From NCBI GenBank assembly GCA_965367295.1, contig CBDUHN010000007.1, positions 23,926-87,925 on the forward strand: a stretch of DNA of 64,000 bases. Reading direction: 5' to 3'. This stretch comes from JAIVHA01 sp965367295 (GTDB lineage: Bacteria; Pseudomonadota; Gammaproteobacteria; DSM-19610). Below, piece after piece: positions 26,357-34,972 of this stretch (position 1 is its first letter; each line of letters begins with the position of its first letter). The notes beneath the pieces are model-generated. The model was not told the origin of the DNA. It worked only from the letters and a program-made list of their open reading frames with translations, and made no database searches. The translations under genes and the position numbers were made by a program.

Positions 26357-26386
26357 CGATCATATGATCGATCGATCATGTGATCC
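26357..26386. promoter_or_regulatory. Palindromic operator candidate before the cytochrome operon
   Basis: CGATCATATGATCG is a perfect 14-base palindrome at 26357-26370. It is joined to a second near-palindrome GATCATGTGATC at 26375-26386 through CGATCG. It covers the likely transcription start 30-60 bases before the ATG. Its position suits a repressor, and a TetR gene lies in the same islet. Confidence 0.55.
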
Positions 26387-26415
26387 CTTGATTATATAAT
26401 TATGGAGACACACGT

Positions 26416-27021
26416 ATGATTCTGAAGTCCTCTGTGAAAACCCTCAGCCTTGTATGGGCGGGCACTCTTGGCGCGGCCCTGTTCATAGGTGCGCAGGCGG
26501 TGGCCGAGCAACCGGTGCCAGCTGACCAGCAAATGCAGAAGATGTTGCAAATGTACAAGCCGGAATTGCGTGAGAAGGTGAAGTCGCTGTCGCCGGAGAC
26601 TCGCAAGAAACTGCTACAAATGCTCAGCCTGCATACCAACCGCAGCAACAAGGCGACCTTCCGTCAGGTGATGCAGGAGGTGTTGAATGACTACCAGGCC
26701 ATCACCGCCGGTATCGCCACCGACAATCCGGAGATGACCGCCGATGCGGCTCGGCGCCTGGCCAACCACCGCCTGCCGAAGGGGGGCCTGTATCCCTACT
26801 TCGCCCTGGATAACATCAACGACGTCGACATGACCATACTGCCCGCGATGAACGCGGCCGTGGAAGGCAGTGCTCTGAAACTTGCCGAAGCCGCCGATCG
26901 CGGCGATATGGCCACCGCAGCCACCCATCTGGGAGAAATCATGACTGGCTGCGTCGGCTGTCATACGAAGTTCCGTGGCCAGCCTGGTGTCTCCAGCATG
27001 CTGCTCGGCGGGGGCCAGTGA
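26416..27021 (+). CDS. Cytochrome c-prime-like periplasmic protein
   Basis: This exported protein of 201 residues has a signal peptide (LVWAGTLGAALFIGAQAVAE) and one haem c attachment motif near the C-terminus (CVGCH, about residues 178-182). The late CxxCH after a helical body is the plan of class II cytochromes (cytochrome c-prime/c556 type), which can bind nitric oxide. The N-terminal 60 residues form an unusual extra helical part (LREKVKSLSPETRKKLLQM). It is the first gene of a three-gene unit. Confidence 0.8.
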   Translation: MILKSSVKTLSLVWAGTLGAALFIGAQAVAEQPVPADQQMQKMLQMYKPELREKVKSLSPETRKKLLQMLSLHTNRSNKATFRQVMQEVLNDYQAITAGIATDNPEMTADAARRLANHRLPKGGLYPYFALDNINDVDMTILPAMNAAVEGSALKLAEAADRGDMATAATHLGEIMTGCVGCHTKFRGQPGVSSMLLGGGQ

Positions 27022-27063
27022 CGATCGTCATGACGGTTTGACCATACTGAAGAGGGTAATATC

Positions 27064-28206
27064 ATGAAGAGAACACTTGCAGTCGTGGCGGCAGGTTCCA
27101 CATTGGGACTGTCCCCGGTGGTATTCGCCACCAATGGAGACCAGATGCTCGGCGTGACGGCCACCCAGTGGGGGCGTGCGGGGGCCGTGGTCGCGCAGCC
27201 CGAAGATGCCGGCACCGTTATCACGAACCCTGCGGCACTGGCCAACCTGGATATCGAAGAAGTGCGGGTGGATATGGGCTTCGGGTTCTTGAACCCCCCG
27301 CGCAAGGCCAACGGTGTAGATAGCGACTCCGACCTCTACCTCATCCCCTCGGGCGCCATGGCCCTGCGGGTCAATCCTCGCCTGGTATTCGGCATGGGTA
27401 TGGCAGGACTGTCGGGCATGGGCGTGGATTTCGATGATATCCGAATAACCATGCCTGGCAACCAGGCTGTGGTTACGACCAAGCAGTTCTACAAGATCGC
27501 TCCGGGTTTCGGCTTCAAGGTCAACAACAAGCTGAGCCTGGGTGCAGCCTTCAATCTGGACTACCAGAGCCTGGCCATCCACAACAACAACTTCACGCTA
27601 CCGCAGACTCAGGTCTACGGCTGGGGTGCCACCTTCGGTCTGACCTATGATGTCAACGACAAGGTGCGTCTGGGTGCGTCCTATGTCACCAAACAGCGGA
27701 TGAGTGAATTTGAATGGAACACGACAGCCGGCAAGTACAGCCTGGATATGGACGCGCCGCCCACGCTTACCCTGGGTATGGCAGTGAAACCCATGCCGGG
27801 TCTGGTGATCGAGGCTGATGTCAAGCAGATCTGGTTCTCTGACGTACTCGATCGCGAAGCGTTCAGCACCCCGGCGGGCCTGAGCACCATGAACTTCGGC
27901 TGGGATGACCAGACGGTATTCGCCCTGGGAGTGACCAAGCAGGTCAACGCACAGACGCTGGTGCGGCTCGGTTACAACTACGGCGAGAGCCCCATCGACT
28001 CCGAGGACGTGGGCAGCAATATCGGTTCGCTGGCGGTGACCGAGCACCATTTGTCGCTGGGCGTGACTCGCTTCTTCAACGACAAGGTGGCCGGTTCACT
28101 GTCCTACGTGCATGCCTTCTCGAACGACCTGACTGATCCGACCGGTAACACGACGATCGAGCTCGAACAGAATATCGTCAATCTGCAACTGACCTATACA
28201 CTTTAG
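27064..28206 (+). CDS. OmpP1/FadL-family outer-membrane transporter
   Basis: This outer-membrane barrel protein of 380 residues has a signal peptide ending near VVFA and the mature N-terminus TNGDQMLGV. It shows the FadL hallmark that follows (WGRAGAVVAQPEDAGTVITN) and continuous amphipathic strands to a C-terminal TYTL. Relatives import long-chain fatty acids or other hydrophobic compounds. Its placement between a c-type cytochrome and a small membrane protein suggests a hydrophobic substrate linked to respiration or stress; that is inference. Confidence 0.88.
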   Translation: MKRTLAVVAAGSTLGLSPVVFATNGDQMLGVTATQWGRAGAVVAQPEDAGTVITNPAALANLDIEEVRVDMGFGFLNPPRKANGVDSDSDLYLIPSGAMALRVNPRLVFGMGMAGLSGMGVDFDDIRITMPGNQAVVTTKQFYKIAPGFGFKVNNKLSLGAAFNLDYQSLAIHNNNFTLPQTQVYGWGATFGLTYDVNDKVRLGASYVTKQRMSEFEWNTTAGKYSLDMDAPPTLTLGMAVKPMPGLVIEADVKQIWFSDVLDREAFSTPAGLSTMNFGWDDQTVFALGVTKQVNAQTLVRLGYNYGESPIDSEDVGSNIGSLAVTEHHLSLGVTRFFNDKVAGSLSYVHAFSNDLTDPTGNTTIELEQNIVNLQLTYTL

Positions 28207-28220
28207 ACAGGAGAAATAGC

Positions 28221-28421
28221 GTGACAGTAGACAATATCGTACACATCGTCGCCGGCATAGCCATACTCGCCGGAGTTGCTTTGAGTTATTTCGTGCATCC
28301 CAACTGGATCTGGCTGTTGGTACTCGTGGGCATCAACCTTCTGCAGAGCGGCTTCACGAAGTTCTGCCCGTTGGCCTTCATGCTTAAAAAGGGCGGCGTG
28401 CGCGAGGGTAGCTGCTGCTAG
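28221..28421 (+). CDS. Small DUF2892/YgaP-like membrane protein
   Basis: This protein of 66 residues has two hydrophobic helices (HIVAGIAILAGVALSYFVH and WIWLLVLVGINLLQSGF) and the family ending TKFCPLAFML, with a CC tail. It starts with GTG after an AGGAGA site. The same fold forms the membrane part of rhodanese-type proteins such as YgaP. It is cotranscribed with the FadL-like gene. Confidence 0.82.
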   Translation: MTVDNIVHIVAGIAILAGVALSYFVHPNWIWLLVLVGINLLQSGFTKFCPLAFMLKKGGVREGSCC

Positions 28422-28429
28422 CGGAAGCC

Positions 28430-28453
28430 GGCCGGGCGGATCTCCGCCCGGCC
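28430..28453 (+). terminator. Terminator-like hairpin after the small membrane gene
   Basis: An 11-bp GC-rich inverted repeat (GGCCGGGCGGA and TCCGCCCGGCC) begins 9 bases after the stop and is followed by TGTCTTT. The T tract is short, but the position between the operon and tetR supports termination. Confidence 0.65.
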
Positions 28454-28537
28454 TGTCTTTCTCCATCCCCAATGGGCTGTTAAAGTTACTCGACCGCCGA
28501 CCCCAACCCCTGTCGGCGGTGGTACAAGGGAGCAGGA

Positions 28538-29161
28538 GTGGACACCCCTAAAAGGCATAAACGAAAATCGGCCGAAGTACGGCGCCATGACATCATCAAT
28601 GCTGCGATGGAATTGCTGCGTACCCAGAGCGTCGCCCGGCTGACGACGCGCGAACTGGCCAAGGCCGTCGGCATTGCCCAACCCACGCTATTCTTGCATT
28701 TCGGCAACAAGACCCAGGTGCTGTTGGCGCTGATCGATCATGTCCAGGAACAGCTTCAACAGGGGTTGCAGAGCCAGAACCTGCAGCAGTTCACGCCACT
28801 GGAACGGTTGCGCATGGTGATCCGTTTCCATCTGAAATTCATCCAGCAGCAGCCCGGTATCCCACGGTTGCTGTTCTCCGAAGAGCTACAGACCGGTGAT
28901 CCGGTGCTGCGCGAACGCATGCACGGGCTGATCGGGTTCTTCCTGGAGTTTCTCCGCGTCCAGGTCCAGGAGGGACAAGCGCGTGGTGAACTGCGTGCGG
29001 ATCTGGACCCGCAGCAGTCGGCCTGTCTGCTGGTGGCCTCGGTGCAAGGATTGGCTTTTCGCTGGATCCTGTCCGAGTTCCGCTTCGTGCTGGAGGAACA
29101 GGCAGACCTGATGGTCTCCACCTTTCTTGATGGCTGGCGGCTTCGACGTGACGGCGACTGA
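28538..29161 (+). CDS. TetR/AcrR-family transcriptional regulator
   Basis: This regulator of 207 residues has an N-terminal helix-turn-helix domain (ARLTTRELAKAVGIAQPTLF then LHFGNK) and a helical C-terminal ligand domain. The GTG start at 28538 follows GGGAGCAGGAG. It is transcribed toward nnrS, and it may bind the palindrome at 26357 in front of the cytochrome operon. The ligand is unknown. Confidence 0.88.
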   Translation: MDTPKRHKRKSAEVRRHDIINAAMELLRTQSVARLTTRELAKAVGIAQPTLFLHFGNKTQVLLALIDHVQEQLQQGLQSQNLQQFTPLERLRMVIRFHLKFIQQQPGIPRLLFSEELQTGDPVLRERMHGLIGFFLEFLRVQVQEGQARGELRADLDPQQSACLLVASVQGLAFRWILSEFRFVLEEQADLMVSTFLDGWRLRRDGD

Positions 29162-29191
29162 TGGTCGCGTGCTGACGCTGGCTGGGGGCGC

Positions 29192-30382
29192 ATGATGTCG
29201 CGCACCGCATGGGTTGCGGTCACCGCCGAGCCCTACCGTATTCTGCTGACCTTCGGCATACTCCAGCTCATCGCCGCACTGATCTTCTGGAATGCCGAAT
29301 TGGTCGGACGCCACTTCGGCCTGCAGATGCCAATGGCCCTGCGACTATCGCCCGGCGGGATCCACGGCCTGCTCATGCTCTACACGATATTCCCGTTCTT
29401 CATCTTCGGCTTTCTGATGACGACATATCCACGCTGGCTGGATGCGCCGCCGGTGCCGCGATCGAGCTATATACCGGCAGCGCTGCTGCTCGGTACCGGG
29501 ACACTGGTGTTCTACGCGGGTGTATATGGGGCTGCGATCTTGACGGTGATCGGTATGCTGGTATTGCTGGGCGGATATGTGCTTGCCATGCTGGGACTGC
29601 TTGAGACCCAGCGCCGTGGACGGATCCATGGTCGGCTCTACGAGCGCTATCTGCACATTGCCCTGCTGCTGGGGGCAGTCGGCATCCTGCTCGCGGCATT
29701 GGCGTTGCATGGGCGCCCGCAGCTCTGGCCGCCAGTACGCACGCTCGGACTTTGGGGGTTCCTGCTACCGGTCCTGGTGACCATGAGTCATCGCATGCTG
29801 CCCTTTCTTACCAGTTGTGTGGCCGGTACCGATCCCGTCAGTCAACCGCGCGGCGGACCGCATGCCATGCTCATTCTGATTGCCCTCCATGGCCTCCTGG
29901 AACTTGCCGGACAACCACGTTGGCTCTGGCTCGTCGACTTTCCCCTGGCACTGATTGCTGCCCATCACCTGCGTTGCTGGGCTTTCGCCCGCTGCCTGCG
30001 CGCCCGGCTGTTGGCAATGCTCCATATCGCCTTCGCCTGGTTCGTTGGCGGCATGCTGCTCTACGGCATCGCTAGCCTGCTGCTCTTCTTCGGCCAACCC
30101 GATCACCTGGGGCGTGCGCCGCTGCATGCTCTGGGCATGGGCTTTGCCCTGGCCATGACGTTCGCGATGATCACGCGTATTGCGCGGGTGCATATCGGGT
30201 TGGCACCGGTTGCCGTTTCATCGGTCTGGCTGGCGTTCTGGGTGCTGAACGGAGCCGTGCTGCTGCGGATCGGGGCGGAACTGATGTCGTTGAGCGCGGT
30301 TACGTCCGTGTCCGGGGTGTTACTCATCACGGCGCTGCTGCTCTGGGCGGTGGACAGTCTGCCCCTGCTGCTGAAACACTGA
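29192..30382 (+). CDS. nnrS: NnrS-family haem-copper membrane protein
   Basis: This polytopic protein of 396 residues has about twelve membrane helices and the NnrS landmarks GIHGLLMLYTIFPFFIFGFL, TMSHRMLPF and LHALGMGFALAMTFAMITR. NnrS proteins carry haem and copper and protect against nitrosative stress; in other bacteria they are controlled by FNR-family regulators. It follows tetR by 30 bases and is probably cotranscribed with it. Confidence 0.9.
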   Translation: MMSRTAWVAVTAEPYRILLTFGILQLIAALIFWNAELVGRHFGLQMPMALRLSPGGIHGLLMLYTIFPFFIFGFLMTTYPRWLDAPPVPRSSYIPAALLLGTGTLVFYAGVYGAAILTVIGMLVLLGGYVLAMLGLLETQRRGRIHGRLYERYLHIALLLGAVGILLAALALHGRPQLWPPVRTLGLWGFLLPVLVTMSHRMLPFLTSCVAGTDPVSQPRGGPHAMLILIALHGLLELAGQPRWLWLVDFPLALIAAHHLRCWAFARCLRARLLAMLHIAFAWFVGGMLLYGIASLLLFFGQPDHLGRAPLHALGMGFALAMTFAMITRIARVHIGLAPVAVSSVWLAFWVLNGAVLLRIGAELMSLSAVTSVSGVLLITALLLWAVDSLPLLLKH

Positions 30383-30410
30383 AATACCAGGAAAGGGACG
30401 GCACGCCGCG

Positions 30411-30584
30411 ATGAGCAGTGCCACGTTCTACCAATAGCGTGCAGGATTCGGTGGCGTGGATGCCTCTATGATGAAGCGGATGAAGGAACTGGAGGATGAG
30501 AACCGGCGTCTGAAGCAGCTGTCACCGGTTCCTGGGGCCTACCGACAGGCACGCAGTCGCATGGATAGGCTGTGTTTGTCATGA
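30411..30584 (+). pseudogene. IS3-family transposase OrfA remnant
   Basis: The frame from 30411 reads MSSATFYQ, an in-frame TAG, then RAGFGGVDASMMKRMKELED and ENRRLKQL. This matches the C-terminal half of IS3-family OrfA (usual form ATFYQWK...GGMDAS...LKELEEENRRLK). The stop replaces the conserved Trp codon. Neither OrfB nor terminal repeats are recognisable. It borders the right side of the cytochrome-NnrS islet. Confidence 0.75.
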
Positions 30585-30674
30585 CCTATAAGACCTTCAT
30601 GTCCGGCCCATTTTTCTGGCAGTGGCCATTACGGGGCGTGTAATATCGAAACTAAATACACTCACTGGCTAGCC

Positions 30675-31538
30675 TTATTTCCCGACACGCGCCTGGCGCA
30701 GGGAGCGGAGGCTGCGAATCCAGGGTTTTTCCGCCTGTAATGCCGCGGGCAGTCCGGCGACGGCTGCGCGCGCCGTGGCAATGTCGGCGTGGCTGCCCCA
30801 CAGTACCGCATGCCAGGTTGTGCCCTCCCGCGGATAGCTGCAGATCAGAAAGGGACCGGGCAGGGTCTGCCGGGCGATATAGGCTGCGGCGTCGGTGCGG
30901 TCCGGTGAGGACATGAACTGGATGCTGTAGGCCCCGGCCGGCTGGCTGGCGAGCCAGGCATCACAATCAGGCGTGCCAGGCACAGGGGTGGTGATGCTCG
31001 CTCCTGTCGGGGTACCGGCGATCGCTTTGGCGAGGGCTTCCTGGGCCATGGGATGCCCCTGGTCCGCGGCCAGGCGATACCAGTAGCGGGCCCGTTCCGG
31101 GTTCTTCGCGACACCACGGCCATGCAGTAACGAGGTACCGAGGTTGAACTGGGCTGGTGCAAAGCCCTGTTCGGCGGATTTCTGCCACCAGTGGACGGCC
31201 ATGCGGTCACTTTGGCGGACCCCCTCGCCATGCTTGTAGGCATTGGCTAGATTGTACTGGGCCTCGGTCATGCCCTGTTCGGAGGCCCGGTGAAACCAGT
31301 AGGCGGATTCGGTCATATCCGCTTCGACGCCCAGTCCCTCGTGAAACAGTGTACCCATGCCAAACTGGGCATGGGGATCACCGGCCTCTGCCAGGGGATG
31401 CCAGATCTGTAGAGCCATCAGATAATTACCCTGTTGGGCGGCGGCCAGACCCAGGGAGAAATCCTGTCCCTGGGCGGGATTCAGGGTGCTGGCGAACAGC
31501 AGTATGGCGGCAAGCGTAGTGGTCAGGGGGCGGGGCAT
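30675..31538 (-). CDS. Sel1-repeat protein with C-terminal SPOR domain
   Basis: This exported protein of 287 residues has a signal peptide (TTTLAAILLFASTLNPAQGQ) and four Sel1-like repeats (for example AQYNLANAYKHGEGV and AQFNLGTSLLHGRGV). A C-terminal SPOR-like domain (about 205-280; AGAYSIQFMSSPDR) would bind denuded peptidoglycan at division sites. I chose the ATG at 31538 because it starts the signal peptide. It diverges from the HDOD-PP2C gene. Confidence 0.85.
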   Translation of the reverse strand: MPRPLTTTLAAILLFASTLNPAQGQDFSLGLAAAQQGNYLMALQIWHPLAEAGDPHAQFGMGTLFHEGLGVEADMTESAYWFHRASEQGMTEAQYNLANAYKHGEGVRQSDRMAVHWWQKSAEQGFAPAQFNLGTSLLHGRGVAKNPERARYWYRLAADQGHPMAQEALAKAIAGTPTGASITTPVPGTPDCDAWLASQPAGAYSIQFMSSPDRTDAAAYIARQTLPGPFLICSYPREGTTWHAVLWGSHADIATARAAVAGLPAALQAEKPWIRSLRSLRQARVGK

Positions 31539-31711
31539 GGCAAGGCCGGAAGCGTCCTGTTCGGCTATAGTCAGGTTGCCCAGTATACTGCGCCACGCCG
31601 CGGTTGACTGCCCAGGGCGGGCGATTTCCTCCGGCAGGCTCAACAATGCATGCCGCAGGCCGATACCGGTGTTACAACATCGCAAGGAATCGCCCGTTGC
31701 AAGCCCTTTCC

Positions 31712-33382
31712 ATGAATGTCCTTAAGCCCTCTGAATTTCCCGCGCCGCCGCAGGAGGCTATTCGGATCGTGCATGCCTGTGCCCAGGCGGATGTCGATGC
31801 CCAGGCGCTTGGGGAGATTGTCTCCCATGATCCGGCCCTGGCTGCGGAACTGCTGCGTGTGGCCAACTCGGCCTATTTCGGCTTTGCCACCGAAGTACGC
31901 TCCATCTCCCGTGCGGTGACGGTGGTGGGGCAGCGTGCGCTGCGCAACCTGGTGCTTTGTATCGCCATGCGCGATGCCCTGCGCGCCGATCAGTTGCCAG
32001 CCTTTCCGGTTGGAGAATTCTGGGAGTCCGCACTGCGGCGCGCGGTCTGCGCCCGTTGCCTGGCCGGCGCGGTGGGCCTGGACGAGGAAGAATGCTTTAC
32101 CGCCGGCTTGTTGCAGGATTTCGGCTTGCTGGTGATGTTTTATTTGATGCCCCACCGGATCAGCGAATGGGAGCGACTCAATCAGTCTGCACCGGATGCA
32201 CGTTATGAACTGGAGTTGCAGCTGTTTCAGAATACCCATGACAAGGTCGGCCAGCAGATGGCGCTTGCCTGGGGACTGCCGCAGGAACTCAGCGCAGCGA
32301 TGGGGTATCACCACGAGCAAGCCCCGGAGGAAAGCCCGGCATCGGTAAAAGCGTTATGCCGGGTCGCCGAATGCGCCGACTGGATGGCCTCGGTATTCAC
32401 TGCGGAAGACAAACGGACGGTGGTCCAGGAGTGTCGTGCCCTGTTGGCCGACCGCTTTGATGTGCAGGACCAGCAGTGCGATCAGCTGCTCGCTCAGGTG
32501 AGCGAACGTATGAACGAGGCGGCCAGCGCCTTTGGTTTCACCGTGGGTGAACAGCTGGAATTCGAAGTGGTAATGCGCGAAGCGAATGTGCGTCTGCTGG
32601 AAGAGAACCTCAGCTTCCAGGAGATGAACTGGCAGCTGGAACATATACTGCAGGAACGTGACCGGGTGGCCGCCGAATTACACCGGGAGCTGGAGCTGGC
32701 ACGTGAGGTACAGCGCAGCCTGCTGCCGGCGGAGAATCGAGCCCCCCTTGGTGTGGTGGGCCTGAATGTGTCCGCCAAGGAAGTATCCGGCGATTTTTAT
32801 GATTTCTACAAGCTGCATACCGGGCAAGTGGCCTTTTGCATCGCCGATGTCTCGGGCAAGGGCATGAATGCAGCGCTGTTGATGGCCAAGGCCAGCAGCC
32901 TGTTTCGCTGTCTCGGCAAAGGGGTGCATGATCCCTCCAAGCTGCTTGCCATGCTGAATCGGGAAATCTTCGAGACCTCGATCCGGGGCATGTTCGTGAC
33001 CATGACCGCCGGTGTATTTGATCCGCAGACGCGTCGCGTACAACTCGCCAATGCCGGTCATCTGCCGGCACTGCAGATGAACGGTCGTTATCTGGTAAGA
33101 GAGTATTCGGCTGGCGCACCACCCCTGGGTATTGCGCCGGAGGCGACGTTTCCCAGTGAGGAATTCCAGTTGGAGGACCACAGCCTGTATCTATATACTG
33201 ACGGCCTGCTGGAAGCGCGGATTTCCGAGCGCCGTCGCCTGGAACGCGAAGGACTGCTCGACCTGCTGGCCAAATACAGCGATACGCCGCCGGTGGAGCG
33301 CCTGCAGCAGGTGGTCGCCGAAGTAAGACGCGGCCCCGGCGGCATCGAAGATGATCTCACGGTACTGCTGATCGAAGGTTGA
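31712..33382 (+). CDS. HDOD domain-PP2C (SpoIIE-type) phosphatase
   Basis: This protein of 556 residues joins an N-terminal HDOD domain (about 1-200; LLRVANSAYFGF, GLLQDFGLLVM), a coiled coil (about 280-340) and a SpoIIE/RsbU-type serine phosphatase (about 340-556). The phosphatase motifs EVSGDFYDFY, IADVSGKGMNAALLMA and GIEDDLTVLLI carry the metal-binding Asp residues. It is the first gene of a co-directional run with a HATPase, a STAS protein and an Mla-like transporter. Its expected substrate is the phosphorylated STAS protein. The ATG at 31712 fits the family start. Confidence 0.88.
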   Translation: MNVLKPSEFPAPPQEAIRIVHACAQADVDAQALGEIVSHDPALAAELLRVANSAYFGFATEVRSISRAVTVVGQRALRNLVLCIAMRDALRADQLPAFPVGEFWESALRRAVCARCLAGAVGLDEEECFTAGLLQDFGLLVMFYLMPHRISEWERLNQSAPDARYELELQLFQNTHDKVGQQMALAWGLPQELSAAMGYHHEQAPEESPASVKALCRVAECADWMASVFTAEDKRTVVQECRALLADRFDVQDQQCDQLLAQVSERMNEAASAFGFTVGEQLEFEVVMREANVRLLEENLSFQEMNWQLEHILQERDRVAAELHRELELAREVQRSLLPAENRAPLGVVGLNVSAKEVSGDFYDFYKLHTGQVAFCIADVSGKGMNAALLMAKASSLFRCLGKGVHDPSKLLAMLNREIFETSIRGMFVTMTAGVFDPQTRRVQLANAGHLPALQMNGRYLVREYSAGAPPLGIAPEATFPSEEFQLEDHSLYLYTDGLLEARISERRRLEREGLLDLLAKYSDTPPVERLQQVVAEVRRGPGGIEDDLTVLLIEG

Positions 33383-33385
33383 ACG

Positions 33386-33808
33386 GTGCTCGAATCCACG
33401 GAACCACTTATTGAACTTCGCTTTCCCGCCCAGGCGGACCGTCTCAAACTGCTCCGCAGTGTGGTACGGGATGCCGCCCGGCATGCCGGCCTGCGCAAAC
33501 AGGATGCGGACAACGTGGTACTGGCCGTGAATGAAGCTTGCATGAATGTCATCCAGCATGCCTACAAGCATGATCCCCATGGTGAGATTCGGCTGGGTAT
33601 CTACCTGGATGAGCGATCACTGGTGTTCCGGCTTCAGGATGATGCGCCCTGTGTCGATGAAAACAAGGTCTGTTCCCGTGATCTGGACGACATCCGACCC
33701 GGCGGGCTGGGGGTGCACTTCATTGAGAACATCATGGACGAATCTGCGTTTCTGAAATGCAGTCCCCAGGGTAACCTGTTTCAGATGATCAAATACATTA
33801 AGGATTAG
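33386..33808 (+). CDS. Anti-sigma-type serine kinase (HATPase_c)
   Basis: This RsbW/SpoIIAB-like protein of 140 residues starts with GTG three bases after the phosphatase gene. The GHKL ATP site is visible as VLAVNEACMNVIQHAY (N-box), LQDDAPCVD (G1-like) and PGGLGVHFIENIMDE (G2). It should phosphorylate the downstream STAS protein and bind a partner. No sigma factor of the SigB type is in this operon, so the target of the switch is not obvious. Confidence 0.88.
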   Translation: MLESTEPLIELRFPAQADRLKLLRSVVRDAARHAGLRKQDADNVVLAVNEACMNVIQHAYKHDPHGEIRLGIYLDERSLVFRLQDDAPCVDENKVCSRDLDDIRPGGLGVHFIENIMDESAFLKCSPQGNLFQMIKYIKD

Positions 33809-33819
33809 TGGTGACAAGC

Positions 33820-34152
33820 ATGTCATACCAGGTGGAAGAAAAAGACGGATATGCAGTGGTGCGGCTGACCGGCGAAGTGGATCTGAGTCGTTCACCGGAG
33901 GCGCGCAAGACCATTCTCGGTTGTCTGCAGAAAAAGCGCCCGCTGCTGGTGGACCTGTCGGCAGTGGAATACATCGACAGTTCCGGCGTGGCCAGCCTGG
34001 TGGAAGGTTATCAGCTGTCCCGTACCCAGGAGCTGGACTTCGGCCTCATCGGCGTCAGTGATGCGGCCATGAACGTGCTGCGACTGGCGCGGCTGGACAA
34101 GGTGTTCCCTATCTATGCCTCACTGGAAGATCGGCTGAGTCGCAGCAAGTAA
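33820..34152 (+). CDS. STAS-domain protein (anti-sigma antagonist or MlaB-like)
   Basis: This single STAS domain of 110 residues has the conserved phosphorylation site YIDSSGVASLVEGY. It lies between the serine kinase gene and mlaE-like gene, nine bases before the latter. It could act as the RsbV-like antagonist of the switch, as the MlaB-like subunit of the transporter, or as both. Upstream GTG codons at 33808 and 33811 are alternative starts. Confidence 0.87.
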   Translation: MSYQVEEKDGYAVVRLTGEVDLSRSPEARKTILGCLQKKRPLLVDLSAVEYIDSSGVASLVEGYQLSRTQELDFGLIGVSDAAMNVLRLARLDKVFPIYASLEDRLSRSK

Positions 34153-34161
34153 CAGGACTGC

Positions 34162-34956
34162 ATGGCCATACGCGCATTCATTGAGGTAACCGGGGAACGT
34201 GCCCTGAATGCGGTGGAGGAGGTGGGGTATGCCTGCTCGCTACTGGTCGAAAGTTTCTATTGGTTCCTGATGGGACCATTCCTGCATCAGCCGGTACGTC
34301 TGCCGGCGGTCATTTCGGAAATGATGAAAATCGGTGTGCTGGCCGTGCCGGTGGTGGCACTGCTGGCCTTTGCCAATGGCGCCATGATGGCCATACAGGG
34401 GTTGGCAACGCTGGCGGAATTCGATGCCGAGTCCCAAGTGGTGCCGGGCATCGCCTATTCGGTTACCCGGGAATTCGGGGTGCTCATTGCCGCCATCGTG
34501 GTGGCGGGTCGTTCCGGCTCCGCCATCGCCGCACGTATCGGTTCCATGCAAATGTCGCAGGAAGTGGATGCCCTGCGGGTGATGGGTGTGGAACCGGTGC
34601 GGCATCTGGTGGCCCCGGTGTTGCTGGCCATGCTGGTGATGATGCCGGTATTGACGATACTGGCCGATACCGCCGCCATCATCGGCGGAGGACTCTATAC
34701 CGGCCTGGTGCTGCAGTTGCCACTGCCGGTATTTATCGAGCGCTGCTTCGAGGTGCTGGACTGGTACGACCTCGCGCAGGGGCTCTACAAGGGCCTGGTG
34801 TTCGGTACGCTGATTGCGCTGATTGCCTGCAGCAACGGTTTTTCCGTCACCGGCGGGTCCGAGGGACTGGGTCGCGCCACCACCCGTTCGGTGGTCCTGT
34901 CCATTGCCGCCATCGTGGTGGCGGACATGATCTTCACCTTTTTCCTGAACCGCTGA
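34162..34956 (+). CDS. MlaE-family lipid ABC transporter permease
   Basis: This permease of 264 residues belongs to the MlaE family, which moves phospholipids between membranes with an MCE protein. It has five to six hydrophobic segments and the family motifs REFGVLIAAIVVAGRSGSAI and IGSMQMSQEVDALRVMGVEP. It is followed by the ATPase gene after 16 bases. Confidence 0.92.
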   Translation: MAIRAFIEVTGERALNAVEEVGYACSLLVESFYWFLMGPFLHQPVRLPAVISEMMKIGVLAVPVVALLAFANGAMMAIQGLATLAEFDAESQVVPGIAYSVTREFGVLIAAIVVAGRSGSAIAARIGSMQMSQEVDALRVMGVEPVRHLVAPVLLAMLVMMPVLTILADTAAIIGGGLYTGLVLQLPLPVFIERCFEVLDWYDLAQGLYKGLVFGTLIALIACSNGFSVTGGSEGLGRATTRSVVLSIAAIVVADMIFTFFLNR

Positions 34957-34972
34957 TGGAGACCTCTCAGGG

